DNA from: Bdellovibrionales bacterium
Lineage (GTDB): Bacteria > Bdellovibrionota > UBA2361 > JAGRAS01
NCBI GenBank assembly: GCA_020434465.1
Contig: JAGRAS010000106.1
Location: 1-6,244, forward strand
DNA length: 6,244 nt
Reading direction: 5' to 3'
Shown here: positions 1 to 6,244 of the stretch, piece by piece
Layout: every line of letters begins with the position of its first letter
How positions within the stretch are numbered: the stretch's first letter is position 1
Notes under the pieces: generated by a model
The model's database searches: none
Seen by the model: the letters and a program-made list of their open reading frames with translations, nothing else
Told to the model about the DNA's origin: nothing
Made by a program: the position numbers and the translations under genes

Positions 1-2
1 TT

Positions 3-998
3 GCTTCGGTATATTACTTTCTGATTTGGATAAATGAAGACCGGATCTTGTATGGCTACCTTTCAATGCTTTTTTTAGCATTGTCGTTTTATGCACATTA
101 CCTGTTTATATTTGCTGGGGTTACGCTTGATTTGATTCTATTTGTTACTAGCAGCATAAAAGATAGAAAAAAGAATCTTTTAATTTTGAGTATTTTTTTT
201 GTAGTTTTATGTTTACCTGGTTTTTTTCAAATTAAATATCTTTGGGAAATAAAAAACACTCTATTTTTCTTGCCGACGCCAACTTTTACTGATGTTCTTA
301 AATCGATTTTCCCAACAATTTTAATTATCATCTTCTTATGTGCTTATTTAGCAACGCTTATTGCTGCTGGTAATCCGCTTCCAGAAAAGGAAAAGTTGAA
401 TATAAAATCCCTTAAGTTAGTTTTTGCTTGGTCAGTTTCTGGGCCAATTATATTTTATTTTCTTTCTTTAAACTTAGGACATTCACTTTTTGCTGAAAGA
501 TACTTTCTTTGGTCTTATCCTGGTGTGGCTATTTTATTTGCGTGCTTACTTGCGAATTCAAAAAACTCAAAAACTACATATTGGAAAATTAGTTTAGTAT
601 TCATCTTAATACTAGTAAGATCTATCGATCGTTCGTGGCAGTTTGAAGATTGGAAGGCAGCAGCAAGCTATCTTACAGCAAAAAAAACCTCAACAATTTT
701 AGCCTATACAGGCTTGATTGAATTAGAAAGACTTAACTCTGATAAATCTGATATCTTTAAAGAGTATCTTACGGCACCACTTATGTATTATAAATTATCT
801 AATACTGTTCCAGTTGGTATGAACACTGATATTACAGATATAAAGAATTCTAATGATGTTGTTTTTGTTGCTATTTCAAAATATGATGTGAATACACAAA
901 AATACATTGATCAAATGATAGCAAAGAGAGTTTTTAATCAAGAAAAAGTTTATGCGAAAACCCAGTTTGGGCTTGTTAAAGTTTATGAGAAAAGGTGA
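3..998 (+). CDS. Polytopic membrane glycosyltransferase, GT39/ArnT-like (C-terminal part, 5' end outside window)
   Basis: This is the 3' part of a gene. The frame is open to the left edge, reading ASVYYFLIWINEDRI before the TTG at 48, so that TTG is an internal Leu codon and not a start. Counting from that codon, about six hydrophobic segments follow (near residues 3-33, 42-61, 84-107, 125-143, 154-169 and 178-192), then a hydrophilic tail of about 120 residues. Family-like marks are the Y-A-H-Y of a membrane helix (15-18), E-R-Y at 150-152 opening a later helix, and E-D-W-K at 200-203 just after the last helix. This pattern is typical of GT39/PMT/ArnT-like enzymes, which move a sugar from a polyprenyl-phosphate donor at the outer face of the inner membrane. 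The catalytic N-terminal acidic loop lies outside the window, so activity and acceptor cannot be judged. The stop codon abuts the next gene's signals, suggesting an operon with the TPR lipoprotein. Another GT-C-fold enzyme is possible. Confidence 0.72.
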   Translation, partial: ASVYYFLIWINEDRILYGYLSMLFLALSFYAHYLFIFAGVTLDLILFVTSSIKDRKKNLLILSIFFVVLCLPGFFQIKYLWEIKNTLFFLPTPTFTDVLKSIFPTILIIIFLCAYLATLIAAGNPLPEKEKLNIKSLKLVFAWSVSGPIIFYFLSLNLGHSLFAERYFLWSYPGVAILFACLLANSKNSKTTYWKISLVFILILVRSIDRSWQFEDWKAAASYLTAKKTSTILAYTGLIELERLNSDKSDIFKEYLTAPLMYYKLSNTVPVGMNTDITDIKNSNDVVFVAISKYDVNTQKYIDQMIAKRVFNQEKVYAKTQFGLVKVYEKR

Positions 999-999
999 T
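991..999 (+). promoter_or_regulatory. Putative ribosome binding site for the TPR lipoprotein gene
   Basis: AGGTGAT (993-999) matches part of the anti-Shine-Dalgarno complement AAGGAGGTGATC and overlaps the glycosyltransferase stop codon TGA (996-998). It supports the ATG at 1010 over the in-frame GTG at 995, which lies inside this motif. The spacing to 1010 is on the long side (10 bases after the motif), so the choice of start is likely but not certain. Confidence 0.45.
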
Positions 1000-1009
1000 A
1001 ACATATACC

Positions 1010-2764
1010 ATGAGGATTAGAGCTATTTTAATTTCTTTTTTGCCTTGTTTGCTTGCGGCATGCTCTCCCATGGCAATTGAAAACCAAAGCTTATATCCCT
1101 CTTCTGTTAGAGTTAATGAAGCTGAGCAGGGTATTATTGATGACGATATAGAAAAAGAATCCCAGGCTTTGCATGCGTTTTTAGTAGGGCAGCTCAGCTA
1201 TCAAGACGAAGATCTTGATACTGCAGTGTTAGCTCTAAGTAAAACTAGTGATCTATTAGAATCTCCACAGCCACTCATTCATCTGCAGCTTGCTCAGCTA
1301 AGTTTGCAAAAAGAAGATTATGAACGTGCGCTTCTTGAAGTTAGGAGGGCACAAGCTGAATCGGCTGATGATGTGTATCTAAAATTATATGAGGCTGGAA
1401 TTTTGGATGTTATGCATTCGTACGATGAAGCAGCAAATAAATATATAGCAATCTTAGAAAAACATCCAAGTTCAGAAGTTGTGATTTTACTTGCATCAGT
1501 CTTTTACCGTGCTGGCCAAGTTGATAAAGCAATTGAAGCATTAAAATCTTCTAAGGATAGCTCTCAAACCAAGCTTTATGAAGCTTTAATGCTTGAAGCA
1601 AATAAACAGTATGAAAGTGCAGTAACTGTTTTACGTGACTATACGAAAATCAATAATGATAATATCGCAGTAAATTTTGTTCTTGTAAGAAATTTAGTAA
1701 AACAGGGCAAGATAAATGAAGCTCGTACTTATCTAAAAGATCTTTCAAAAAAAGAAAAACAGAGCTCTTTGATTGTAAAAGTATCTGAGGCCGCAGATTT
1801 GGTTGATTCTCCTGAAGCAATGCTAGGCCTACTAAACTTTATTCCACCGGCTGAGGAAGAGATTGAAGGAATACGCCTAGAATTGGCGCTTCAGGCTGTT
1901 CAAGCTAGGGAATTTAGAGGTGCCTTGCGTGATGTTTTAATACATCTTGCAATGCATCCTGAAGACTCTTCTGCTAGGTATTATTTAGCGTCAATTTTTG
2001 CTGGTGCTGGACGTCGTAAACAGGCTATTGAAGAAATTTTTAAAATCAAACCTGGTCAAGAGATGTTTGTTAAAAGTCGTACCTTTGCAACTTTTTTGTT
2101 AAGACAAGACGGGCAGCTTGATTTAGCAGAAAAGGCTGCGCGCGAGGCTTTGGCAGTAGAGCCTGATAATCAAAAAATTATTAGCTATTTAGTATTGATT
2201 TTAAGAAGTGCAGGTAAATTTGAATCTGCTAAAGACTTATTGGCTGATGCGGTTGATAAAGCTCCAAATAACGATAAGTTACTTTTTAGCTATGCAATTG
2301 TATTAAGTGATTTAGGCCGTCAGGAAGAATCTTTAAAAATAATGCAGAGACTTATTGATTTAAACCCAAATAATTCTGATGCGTTAAACTTTGTAGCATA
2401 TGCATTCGCTGAAAGTTCAAAAAATTTAGATAAGGCTCTTGAATATGCAAATCGTTCACTTAACTTAAGACCTAATGATGGGTTTTATATGGATACCCTT
2501 GGGTGGGTTTATTATAAGCTTGGCAGGCTAGTAGAGGCTGAACAAAGTCTTAAAAATGCTATGAAGCTAACCGGAGAAGATGTGGTAATTGCTGAGCACT
2601 ATGGAGACGTTCTTAAAGAGTTAGGAAAAAGAGAGATGGCATTTGAAGTTTATAAAGTAGCAGTAGAAAAGGCGCGTGACGATAGAAGTCCGGATGAGGA
2701 TGTTGCTGAAGCTAGATTACGCATGGAACAAAAATTAAAAGAACTTGGAGAGATTTCTGAATAA
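1010..2764 (+). CDS. TPR-repeat outer-membrane lipoprotein
   Basis: This encodes a 584-residue secreted scaffold protein. The ATG at 1010 is preferred over the in-frame GTG at 995 because it gives a compact lipoprotein signal peptide: M-R-I-R, then a hydrophobic stretch, then the lipobox L15-A16-A17-C18. Ser at +2 (no Asp) predicts sorting to the outer membrane. The rest is almost wholly helical TPR repeats. They are degenerate between about residues 55 and 250 and clearest in the C-terminal third, for example near 355-385, 388-420, 422-455, 457-490 (with YAFAESSKNLDKALEYANRS), 492-522 (DTLGWVYYKLGRLVEAE) and 525-558. The last three repeats follow the TPR pattern common in proteobacterial TPR proteins encoded next to lolB. 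TPR arrays bind proteins, so a role in assembling or docking envelope components is inferred; no enzyme motif is visible. The gene is tightly packed between the glycosyltransferase and the LolB-like lipoprotein gene, probably on one transcript. Confidence 0.85.
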   Translation: MRIRAILISFLPCLLAACSPMAIENQSLYPSSVRVNEAEQGIIDDDIEKESQALHAFLVGQLSYQDEDLDTAVLALSKTSDLLESPQPLIHLQLAQLSLQKEDYERALLEVRRAQAESADDVYLKLYEAGILDVMHSYDEAANKYIAILEKHPSSEVVILLASVFYRAGQVDKAIEALKSSKDSSQTKLYEALMLEANKQYESAVTVLRDYTKINNDNIAVNFVLVRNLVKQGKINEARTYLKDLSKKEKQSSLIVKVSEAADLVDSPEAMLGLLNFIPPAEEEIEGIRLELALQAVQAREFRGALRDVLIHLAMHPEDSSARYYLASIFAGAGRRKQAIEEIFKIKPGQEMFVKSRTFATFLLRQDGQLDLAEKAAREALAVEPDNQKIISYLVLILRSAGKFESAKDLLADAVDKAPNNDKLLFSYAIVLSDLGRQEESLKIMQRLIDLNPNNSDALNFVAYAFAESSKNLDKALEYANRSLNLRPNDGFYMDTLGWVYYKLGRLVEAEQSLKNAMKLTGEDVVIAEHYGDVLKELGKREMAFEVYKVAVEKARDDRSPDEDVAEARLRMEQKLKELGEISE

Positions 2765-2766
2765 AA

Positions 2767-3552
2767 ATGAGGCTTTTATTTTTATTATTTTTCACACTTA
2801 GTACATTAAACTCTTGCACAAATAGGACATTTCCACCTCCTGCTTATGGAGGCTTAGAGTTAAACTCGGCAAATAGATTAGCTGTTCTTGAAGAAGTTAG
2901 ACTAAGATCTGAACTTGCACAAAGTTTTAAAGGGCTTTATCGAGTAAAAGTTACAGCAAAAGATAAGAAGCTATCACAAAGATATATTTTTCTTCTCAAA
3001 AGGCCTGATCAGCTTCGTTTGGATATTTTGCCGCTTAATAGTGCATATACACTTGCAAGTTTTACTTTAAAAAATGGGCAAGCAACCTTTCTAAATCCAT
3101 CAGAAAAATTTGCATATTTGACTAATAATTTTGCAAGAGTGATTCATGAAGTACTTGGTTTTTATCTTCAGCCTGATGAATTAATAGGGATTTTTTTAGG
3201 TACTATCGAATCAATTAAATCAAAAGCATTTTTTGAAAGCGCATTGGTTTTTCAGGACAGTGATTATTTTTGGCTAGTCAATCCAGGTTCTGAATATTGG
3301 ATGTTAAATTTAGCCTCTAAAGATATTGAATTTGGCCATGTAAGAGACAGTATTAGTAAAGATCTAAAGTACGAAGTTTTTTATACAAATTTTGTTGATC
3401 AAGGTGGCTCTAAAGTTCCCGCTGAAGTACGTATAACAATACCAAGCAGTCAGATCATAATTGAAGCAAAGTTAAGCACCGCAGAAGTCAACCTAGATTT
3501 TCCAGATGAGAAGTTTGATCTTAAAATTCCTGAAGACTATGCTGTTCGCTGA
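2767..3552 (+). CDS. LolB/DUF4292-like outer-membrane lipoprotein
   Basis: This is a 261-residue lipoprotein. Its signal peptide is short and strongly hydrophobic and ends in L14-N15-S16-C17. Asn at -2 is an uncommon lipobox residue, but the rest fits. Thr at +2 suggests outer-membrane retention. The mature part looks like the LolA/LolB half-barrel fold: a beta-rich start (GLYRVKV, 56-62), the element KRPDQLRLDIL (78-88), a Leu/Phe-rich strand with KNGQATFLNP (102-111), then LGFYLQPDELIGIFLG (130-145). The last resembles the helix and L-x-x-x-(I/F)-L-G of LolB proteins. The C-terminus is further beta strands (PAEVRITIPS onward). In E. coli, LolB accepts lipoproteins from LolA and inserts them into the outer membrane; that role is inferred here. 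A different lipid-handling function is possible, since DUF4292-type relatives are uncharacterised. The ATG lies 2 bases after the TPR gene stop, with a distant GGAG (2747-2750) upstream, so coupling is likely. The gene is the last of the plus-strand group. Confidence 0.68.
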   Translation: MRLLFLLFFTLSTLNSCTNRTFPPPAYGGLELNSANRLAVLEEVRLRSELAQSFKGLYRVKVTAKDKKLSQRYIFLLKRPDQLRLDILPLNSAYTLASFTLKNGQATFLNPSEKFAYLTNNFARVIHEVLGFYLQPDELIGIFLGTIESIKSKAFFESALVFQDSDYFWLVNPGSEYWMLNLASKDIEFGHVRDSISKDLKYEVFYTNFVDQGGSKVPAEVRITIPSSQIIIEAKLSTAEVNLDFPDEKFDLKIPEDYAVR

Positions 3553-3571
3553 AAAATTGGCTTTGCATTAC

Positions 3572-5269
3572 TTATCTAATATTTTCTAAGGCATGCTCCC
3601 CTAGATCTATACTCCAGTTAGCAGAGCGATAGCAAATGTACACAATTAGAAACGCTGAACAACTAATAGCTGTATACCACTCTAAGTTATTAAATTGCAT
3701 TCCTAGAATTCTAAAAGTTCTTAAAAAGATAACAACACCGACAGGAATTAGGCAAAGAAGAATCATAACCATGCTAGTTAGCATATACACTAAGCTTCCA
3801 AAGCTAGCGGCTAGTTGTGAACTATGTTCCCAATTGAAATTTGCAAAGATAGCACCCAAGCCTATTCCGATTCCAACAATTCCATAACACATAATCCAAC
3901 TTGCTAAACCACTAAGTGCTACTATGTGAGGTTCAGCGTCAATTGCGAGTGCCCCAGAAATAAAGACAGTGCTTGAAATTGTAGCTATTGGTAACAACCA
4001 GCACCAAAACTTGGCTCTAAGCAGCTCAGCAGTACTAAGAGGAGAGGTTTTTATTATCCAAAAAGCCTTGCCTTCTAGTGATAAAGAAGGAAAAACAAAT
4101 CTTGTACAAACCGCACTGATAACAAAAGAACCCATTCCTAAATTTGCAATAATCAAAAACGCTTGCCACCAATATCTAGTGTTTTCTGGCAAACTTTGAA
4201 CGGCGCTTAAAATTCTAAAATTGTATAAATAAATCATGCAGAGACCAAGGAGTAAAAGAAGCTGAAGGGCGTGGGACATGTCACGTGCAAATATTTTATA
4301 CTCCTTTGAGATTAAGGCTCTATAAGGTGAGCTTAAAAACAAACCAAAGAATTTAGTTAAAGTTACATTTTTTCTACTATTAAGTTTTAAGCCGCTAGTA
4401 CTAGATTTAGCTTTTGAGTATGCAGCAAAATGAAAAAATTTACAGCACAAGAAGGCAGTTGTTGTGCAGGCAATAGCAAAAGACCAAGTAAGGTACATGT
4501 ATAAATTTGAATTGCCAGGATTTGCACTTAATAAATGATCCATTCCTTTAGCTGCCCAGTTACTTGGCATCCAAATTTCTCTTGGAAGTGAAAACATTGA
4601 GATCATATGCAAAACATCATTAAGTTTAATTGAATTTGCACCTTTGTTAGCAAACGCTTGAGCAAGTAAAATACCAATTACAAGAAGGCAAGCAAGCGCA
4701 ACAAATAATATATCTTTTGTTCTTTTTGCTGGAAGAAATAAACTTAAAAGCGTTGCTCCAATTATAGAAAGGCTACATGGAATAAGAAAAAGAGGAATTA
4801 GTATTAAAAGAGAATATAAATAAAAAAACAAACCAGCATGATAAACTTTTGCAAAAACTAAAACTACTGGAATTCCGAAAATCAAAGCCATCCAAGAAGA
4901 TGCAAAATAAACATATAAAAGCTTACCGACGAAAAGCCTTATTGGGCTAATTGGTGATGAAAGTACCAAATCTAAATCTTTGCTTTGAAAAAATGCACCA
5001 AGAGCATTTACAAAACTAGAAAAACAAAGCATTCCGCAAAGCATAAATAGAGCAAGACCTAGTGGAATTGCTGGAGGTAAGTAGGCTATATTCTCATGGG
5101 CTCGGATTTTGGAAAGGCCTGTATAAAGACCTTGATATATACTTGCCATTACTATCAATGAGAATAAAAGAATAATCCATTCTTGACCTTTGCGGCTACT
5201 AAGACTTTTACCCTTTAACAAAGTGTTTCTTGATCCCCAGGCGATTGGTTTTAATAAAATAGGTATCAT
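3572..5269 (-). CDS. ABC-2 type exporter permease, large (about 12 TM) form
   Basis: This is the membrane subunit of an ABC exporter (565 residues, start ATG at 5269). About twelve hydrophobic segments are visible near residues 31-51, 65-92, 113-140, 148-178, 187-207, 258-277, 332-352, 367-388, 420-442, 450-476, 488-518 and 530-547. Two cytoplasmic-looking motifs share the spacing S-P-x-S-x-x-x-L-x-x-x-K: residues 105-116, following SKDLDLVLS, and 409-420, following EGKAFWIIKT. A basic/acidic element KEYKIFARD (322-330) precedes the second half, as in many ABC-2 permeases. The protein is about twice the length of a half-size six-TM ABC-2 permease, so it probably supplies both halves in one chain; this architecture occurs in known 'putative ABC exporter' families. 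Its start abuts the ATPase stop (TAAATG) and has no visible SD, consistent with translational coupling. Substrate is unknown. It converges on the LolB-like gene with 19 bases between stops. Confidence 0.88.
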   Translation of the reverse strand: MIPILLKPIAWGSRNTLLKGKSLSSRKGQEWIILLFSLIVMASIYQGLYTGLSKIRAHENIAYLPPAIPLGLALFMLCGMLCFSSFVNALGAFFQSKDLDLVLSSPISPIRLFVGKLLYVYFASSWMALIFGIPVVLVFAKVYHAGLFFYLYSLLILIPLFLIPCSLSIIGATLLSLFLPAKRTKDILFVALACLLVIGILLAQAFANKGANSIKLNDVLHMISMFSLPREIWMPSNWAAKGMDHLLSANPGNSNLYMYLTWSFAIACTTTAFLCCKFFHFAAYSKAKSSTSGLKLNSRKNVTLTKFFGLFLSSPYRALISKEYKIFARDMSHALQLLLLLGLCMIYLYNFRILSAVQSLPENTRYWWQAFLIIANLGMGSFVISAVCTRFVFPSLSLEGKAFWIIKTSPLSTAELLRAKFWCWLLPIATISSTVFISGALAIDAEPHIVALSGLASWIMCYGIVGIGIGLGAIFANFNWEHSSQLAASFGSLVYMLTSMVMILLCLIPVGVVIFLRTFRILGMQFNNLEWYTAISCSAFLIVYICYRSANWSIDLGEHALENIR

Positions 5270-6010
5270 TTAGTGTTGGTAGATATTTGAAGTTAGTTGT
5301 AAAAACAAATTTTCAAGTCCGCTTGCTTGAATTCCTAATCCAGCTTGAATTTCTTCAATTGTCCCTAATGCTATGATTGTTCCGTGATCGATTATTGCTA
5401 ATCGATCCGCAACTTCTTCAGCTACATTTAGTGAATGGGTAGAAAGAAAAATACTTTTTCCTTGTTCAGCAAGATTTTTCATTGAGTCTTTAAGTAGTTT
5501 AGCACCATGTGGATCTAGGCCAACCATTGGTTCGTCAATAATTAGTACTGCAGGATCATGTATTAAGGCTCCACAGGTCGCAATTCTCTGTCTCATTCCA
5601 TGAGAAAAAGATTCTATTAATTCATTTTGCCACTTTTGAAGGCCAAACTCTTTTAGAAGCTTATCTATTCTGGGTTCTATTAAACTACTATCAACTTGAT
5701 ACAGATCTGCTAGGAAATATAAATATTCTCTGGCAGATAATTTTTCGTACACATATGGTCTATCTGGTATATAGCCTGTGAGAGCTTTTGCTTCACGCGG
5801 ATTTTTCTGAATATCCCAACCAGCAATACTCACGCTGCCAGATGACTGAGCTAATGTTCCAGCTAAGATGCTCAATGTTGTAGTTTTCCCTGCGCCATTA
5901 ATTCCAAGAAACCCAAAAATCTCTCCTTCCGCAACTGAAAAAGAAACATCATTTACAGCTCTAAACTTACCATAGTCTTTAACTAGATTTTTTACTTCTA
6001 TCATATTCAT
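5270..6010 (-). CDS. ABC transporter ATP-binding protein (ABC-2 exporter ATPase)
   Basis: This is the nucleotide-binding subunit that powers the adjacent permease, acting at the cytoplasmic face of the inner membrane. It is 246 residues and carries a complete set of ABC motifs: Walker A G-I-N-G-A-G-K-T-T (36-44), signature S-H-G-M-R-Q-R (136-142), Walker B V-L-I-I-D-E-P (155-161) with catalytic Glu160, D-loop G-L-D-P (164-167) and H-loop His192 in S-T-H-S. The Q-loop region reads GYIPDRPYVYEKLS (79-92), with Asp where Gln is usual, and the signature has His in place of the first Gly. Both features resemble the EcsA-like branch of ABC-2 ATPases. Two starts are possible: ATG at 6010, which overlaps the upstream stop as ATGA, or ATG at 6004, which gives the usual 'MIEVKNLVKDYG' family start. 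Neither has a strong SD, so reinitiation from the upstream gene is likely. The stop abuts the permease ATG. Polarity suggests export, but the substrate is not inferable. Confidence 0.92.
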   Translation of the reverse strand: MNMIEVKNLVKDYGKFRAVNDVSFSVAEGEIFGFLGINGAGKTTTLSILAGTLAQSSGSVSIAGWDIQKNPREAKALTGYIPDRPYVYEKLSAREYLYFLADLYQVDSSLIEPRIDKLLKEFGLQKWQNELIESFSHGMRQRIATCGALIHDPAVLIIDEPMVGLDPHGAKLLKDSMKNLAEQGKSIFLSTHSLNVAEEVADRLAIIDHGTIIALGTIEEIQAGLGIQASGLENLFLQLTSNIYQH

Positions 6011-6244
6011 TGTTGAACACCATTAATAAAAGGAGCCGTCATATTCAAAATTTGTGTCATTTGATTTAAGATTTTATCTATATTAATCGGAGTAAGTTCA
6101 TTTGAAGAGCAATTGTGATTTTCTTTATCTACTTCGATTAATGAAATATCAATCAAATTTGCACTTGAAGCTTTTGGAAGATTTGGAAGCGCAGGCAATT
6201 TATTAAAATTTGTATATCGAATACCAAAATTGCTGTTGCTAGTT
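6007..6244 (-). CDS. Unrecognised protein, C-terminal fragment coupled to the ABC exporter
   Basis: This is the 3' end of a gene that continues beyond the right edge. The frame is open without a stop from the window end to the TGA at 6009-6007, reading about 79 residues that include TSNSNFGIRYTNFN before the TTG at 6198. That TTG is therefore probably internal, not a start. The visible part has no membrane helix and no motif I recognise. It is rich in Asn, Ser, Leu and Pro, has LPALPNLPKA in its first third, a single Cys (in NHNCSS), and ends in a likely amphipathic stretch (NIDKILNQMTQILNM) followed by APFINGVQQ. Its TGA overlaps the ATPase start as ATGA on the minus strand, the classical sign of translational coupling. 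It probably works with, or is regulated with, the exporter, perhaps as an accessory or periplasmic component, but this rests on position alone. Confidence 0.6.
   Translation of the reverse strand, partial: TSNSNFGIRYTNFNKLPALPNLPKASSANLIDISLIEVDKENHNCSSNELTPINIDKILNQMTQILNMTAPFINGVQQ

Noticed and set aside
48..50. TTG as a start codon for the glycosyltransferase
   Set aside because: The frame is open upstream to the window edge and continues in the same membrane-protein style, so this is an internal Leu codon of a truncated gene.
3771..3784. Inverted repeat ATGCTAGTTAGCAT
   Set aside because: It has 6-base arms with a 2-base loop inside the permease coding sequence, where it reads M-L-T-S-M. 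It is explained by codons and has no T-run, so it is not a terminator or operator.
3636..3887. Open frame of 83 codons on the plus strand
   Set aside because: It lies wholly antisense to the permease gene, has no convincing SD or domain, and its composition follows the reversed membrane-protein codons.
3969..4199. Open frame of 76 codons on the plus strand
   Set aside because: It is antisense to the permease and has no recognisable motif; the permease on the other strand is clearly the real gene.
5261..5290. Separate promoter or ribosome binding site for the permease
   Set aside because: No SD-like sequence is visible before its ATG, and the ATPase stop directly abuts it, so coupled reinitiation is the simpler explanation.
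6196..6198. TTG as a start codon for a 63-residue small protein next to the ATPase
   Set aside because: The same frame stays open to the right edge of the window, so the gene most likely extends beyond it.

Overview
The window is AT-rich by eye and almost entirely coding. It looks like an ordinary chromosomal stretch of a Gram-negative (two-membrane) bacterium. Two consecutive genes encode lipoproteins with lipobox cysteines and no Asp at +2, which is the pattern of outer-membrane lipoproteins, and one of them is LolB-like. The gene set (GT39-like membrane glycosyltransferase, TPR lipoprotein, LolB/DUF4292-like lipoprotein, large ABC-2 exporter pair) resembles the broad deltaproteobacterial/Bdellovibrionota-type groups. 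That placement is a low-confidence inference from family resemblance, because there is no rRNA or marker gene here. No tRNA, rRNA, CRISPR array, insertion sequence or phage gene is visible.

Left half, plus strand (1-3552): the 3' part of a polytopic glycosyltransferase gene enters from the left edge. It is followed with essentially no gap by a 584-residue TPR lipoprotein, and 2 bases after that by a 261-residue LolB-like lipoprotein. The tight packing (SD inside the preceding gene's end, then a 2-base gap) argues for one transcript whose products all belong to the cell envelope. The TPR-protein/LolB-like pairing is a known neighbourhood in proteobacteria, where the second protein handles lipoproteins or other lipids at the outer membrane.

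Right half, minus strand (3572-6244): reading from the right edge leftwards, the C-terminal part of an unrecognised protein overlaps by 4 bases (ATGA) an ABC ATPase. The ATPase abuts (TAAATG) a 565-residue, roughly 12-TM ABC-2 type permease. These three look translationally coupled. The ATPase and permease together should form an exporter of unknown substrate, and the unknown upstream protein is a candidate accessory component.

The two operons converge, with only 19 bases between their stop codons and no obvious hairpin terminator. I see no clear novel system. The points most worth a second look are the unknown partial protein coupled to the exporter, the internally repeated motif in the permease, the non-canonical Q-loop and signature of the ATPase, and the TPR/LolB-like pair.
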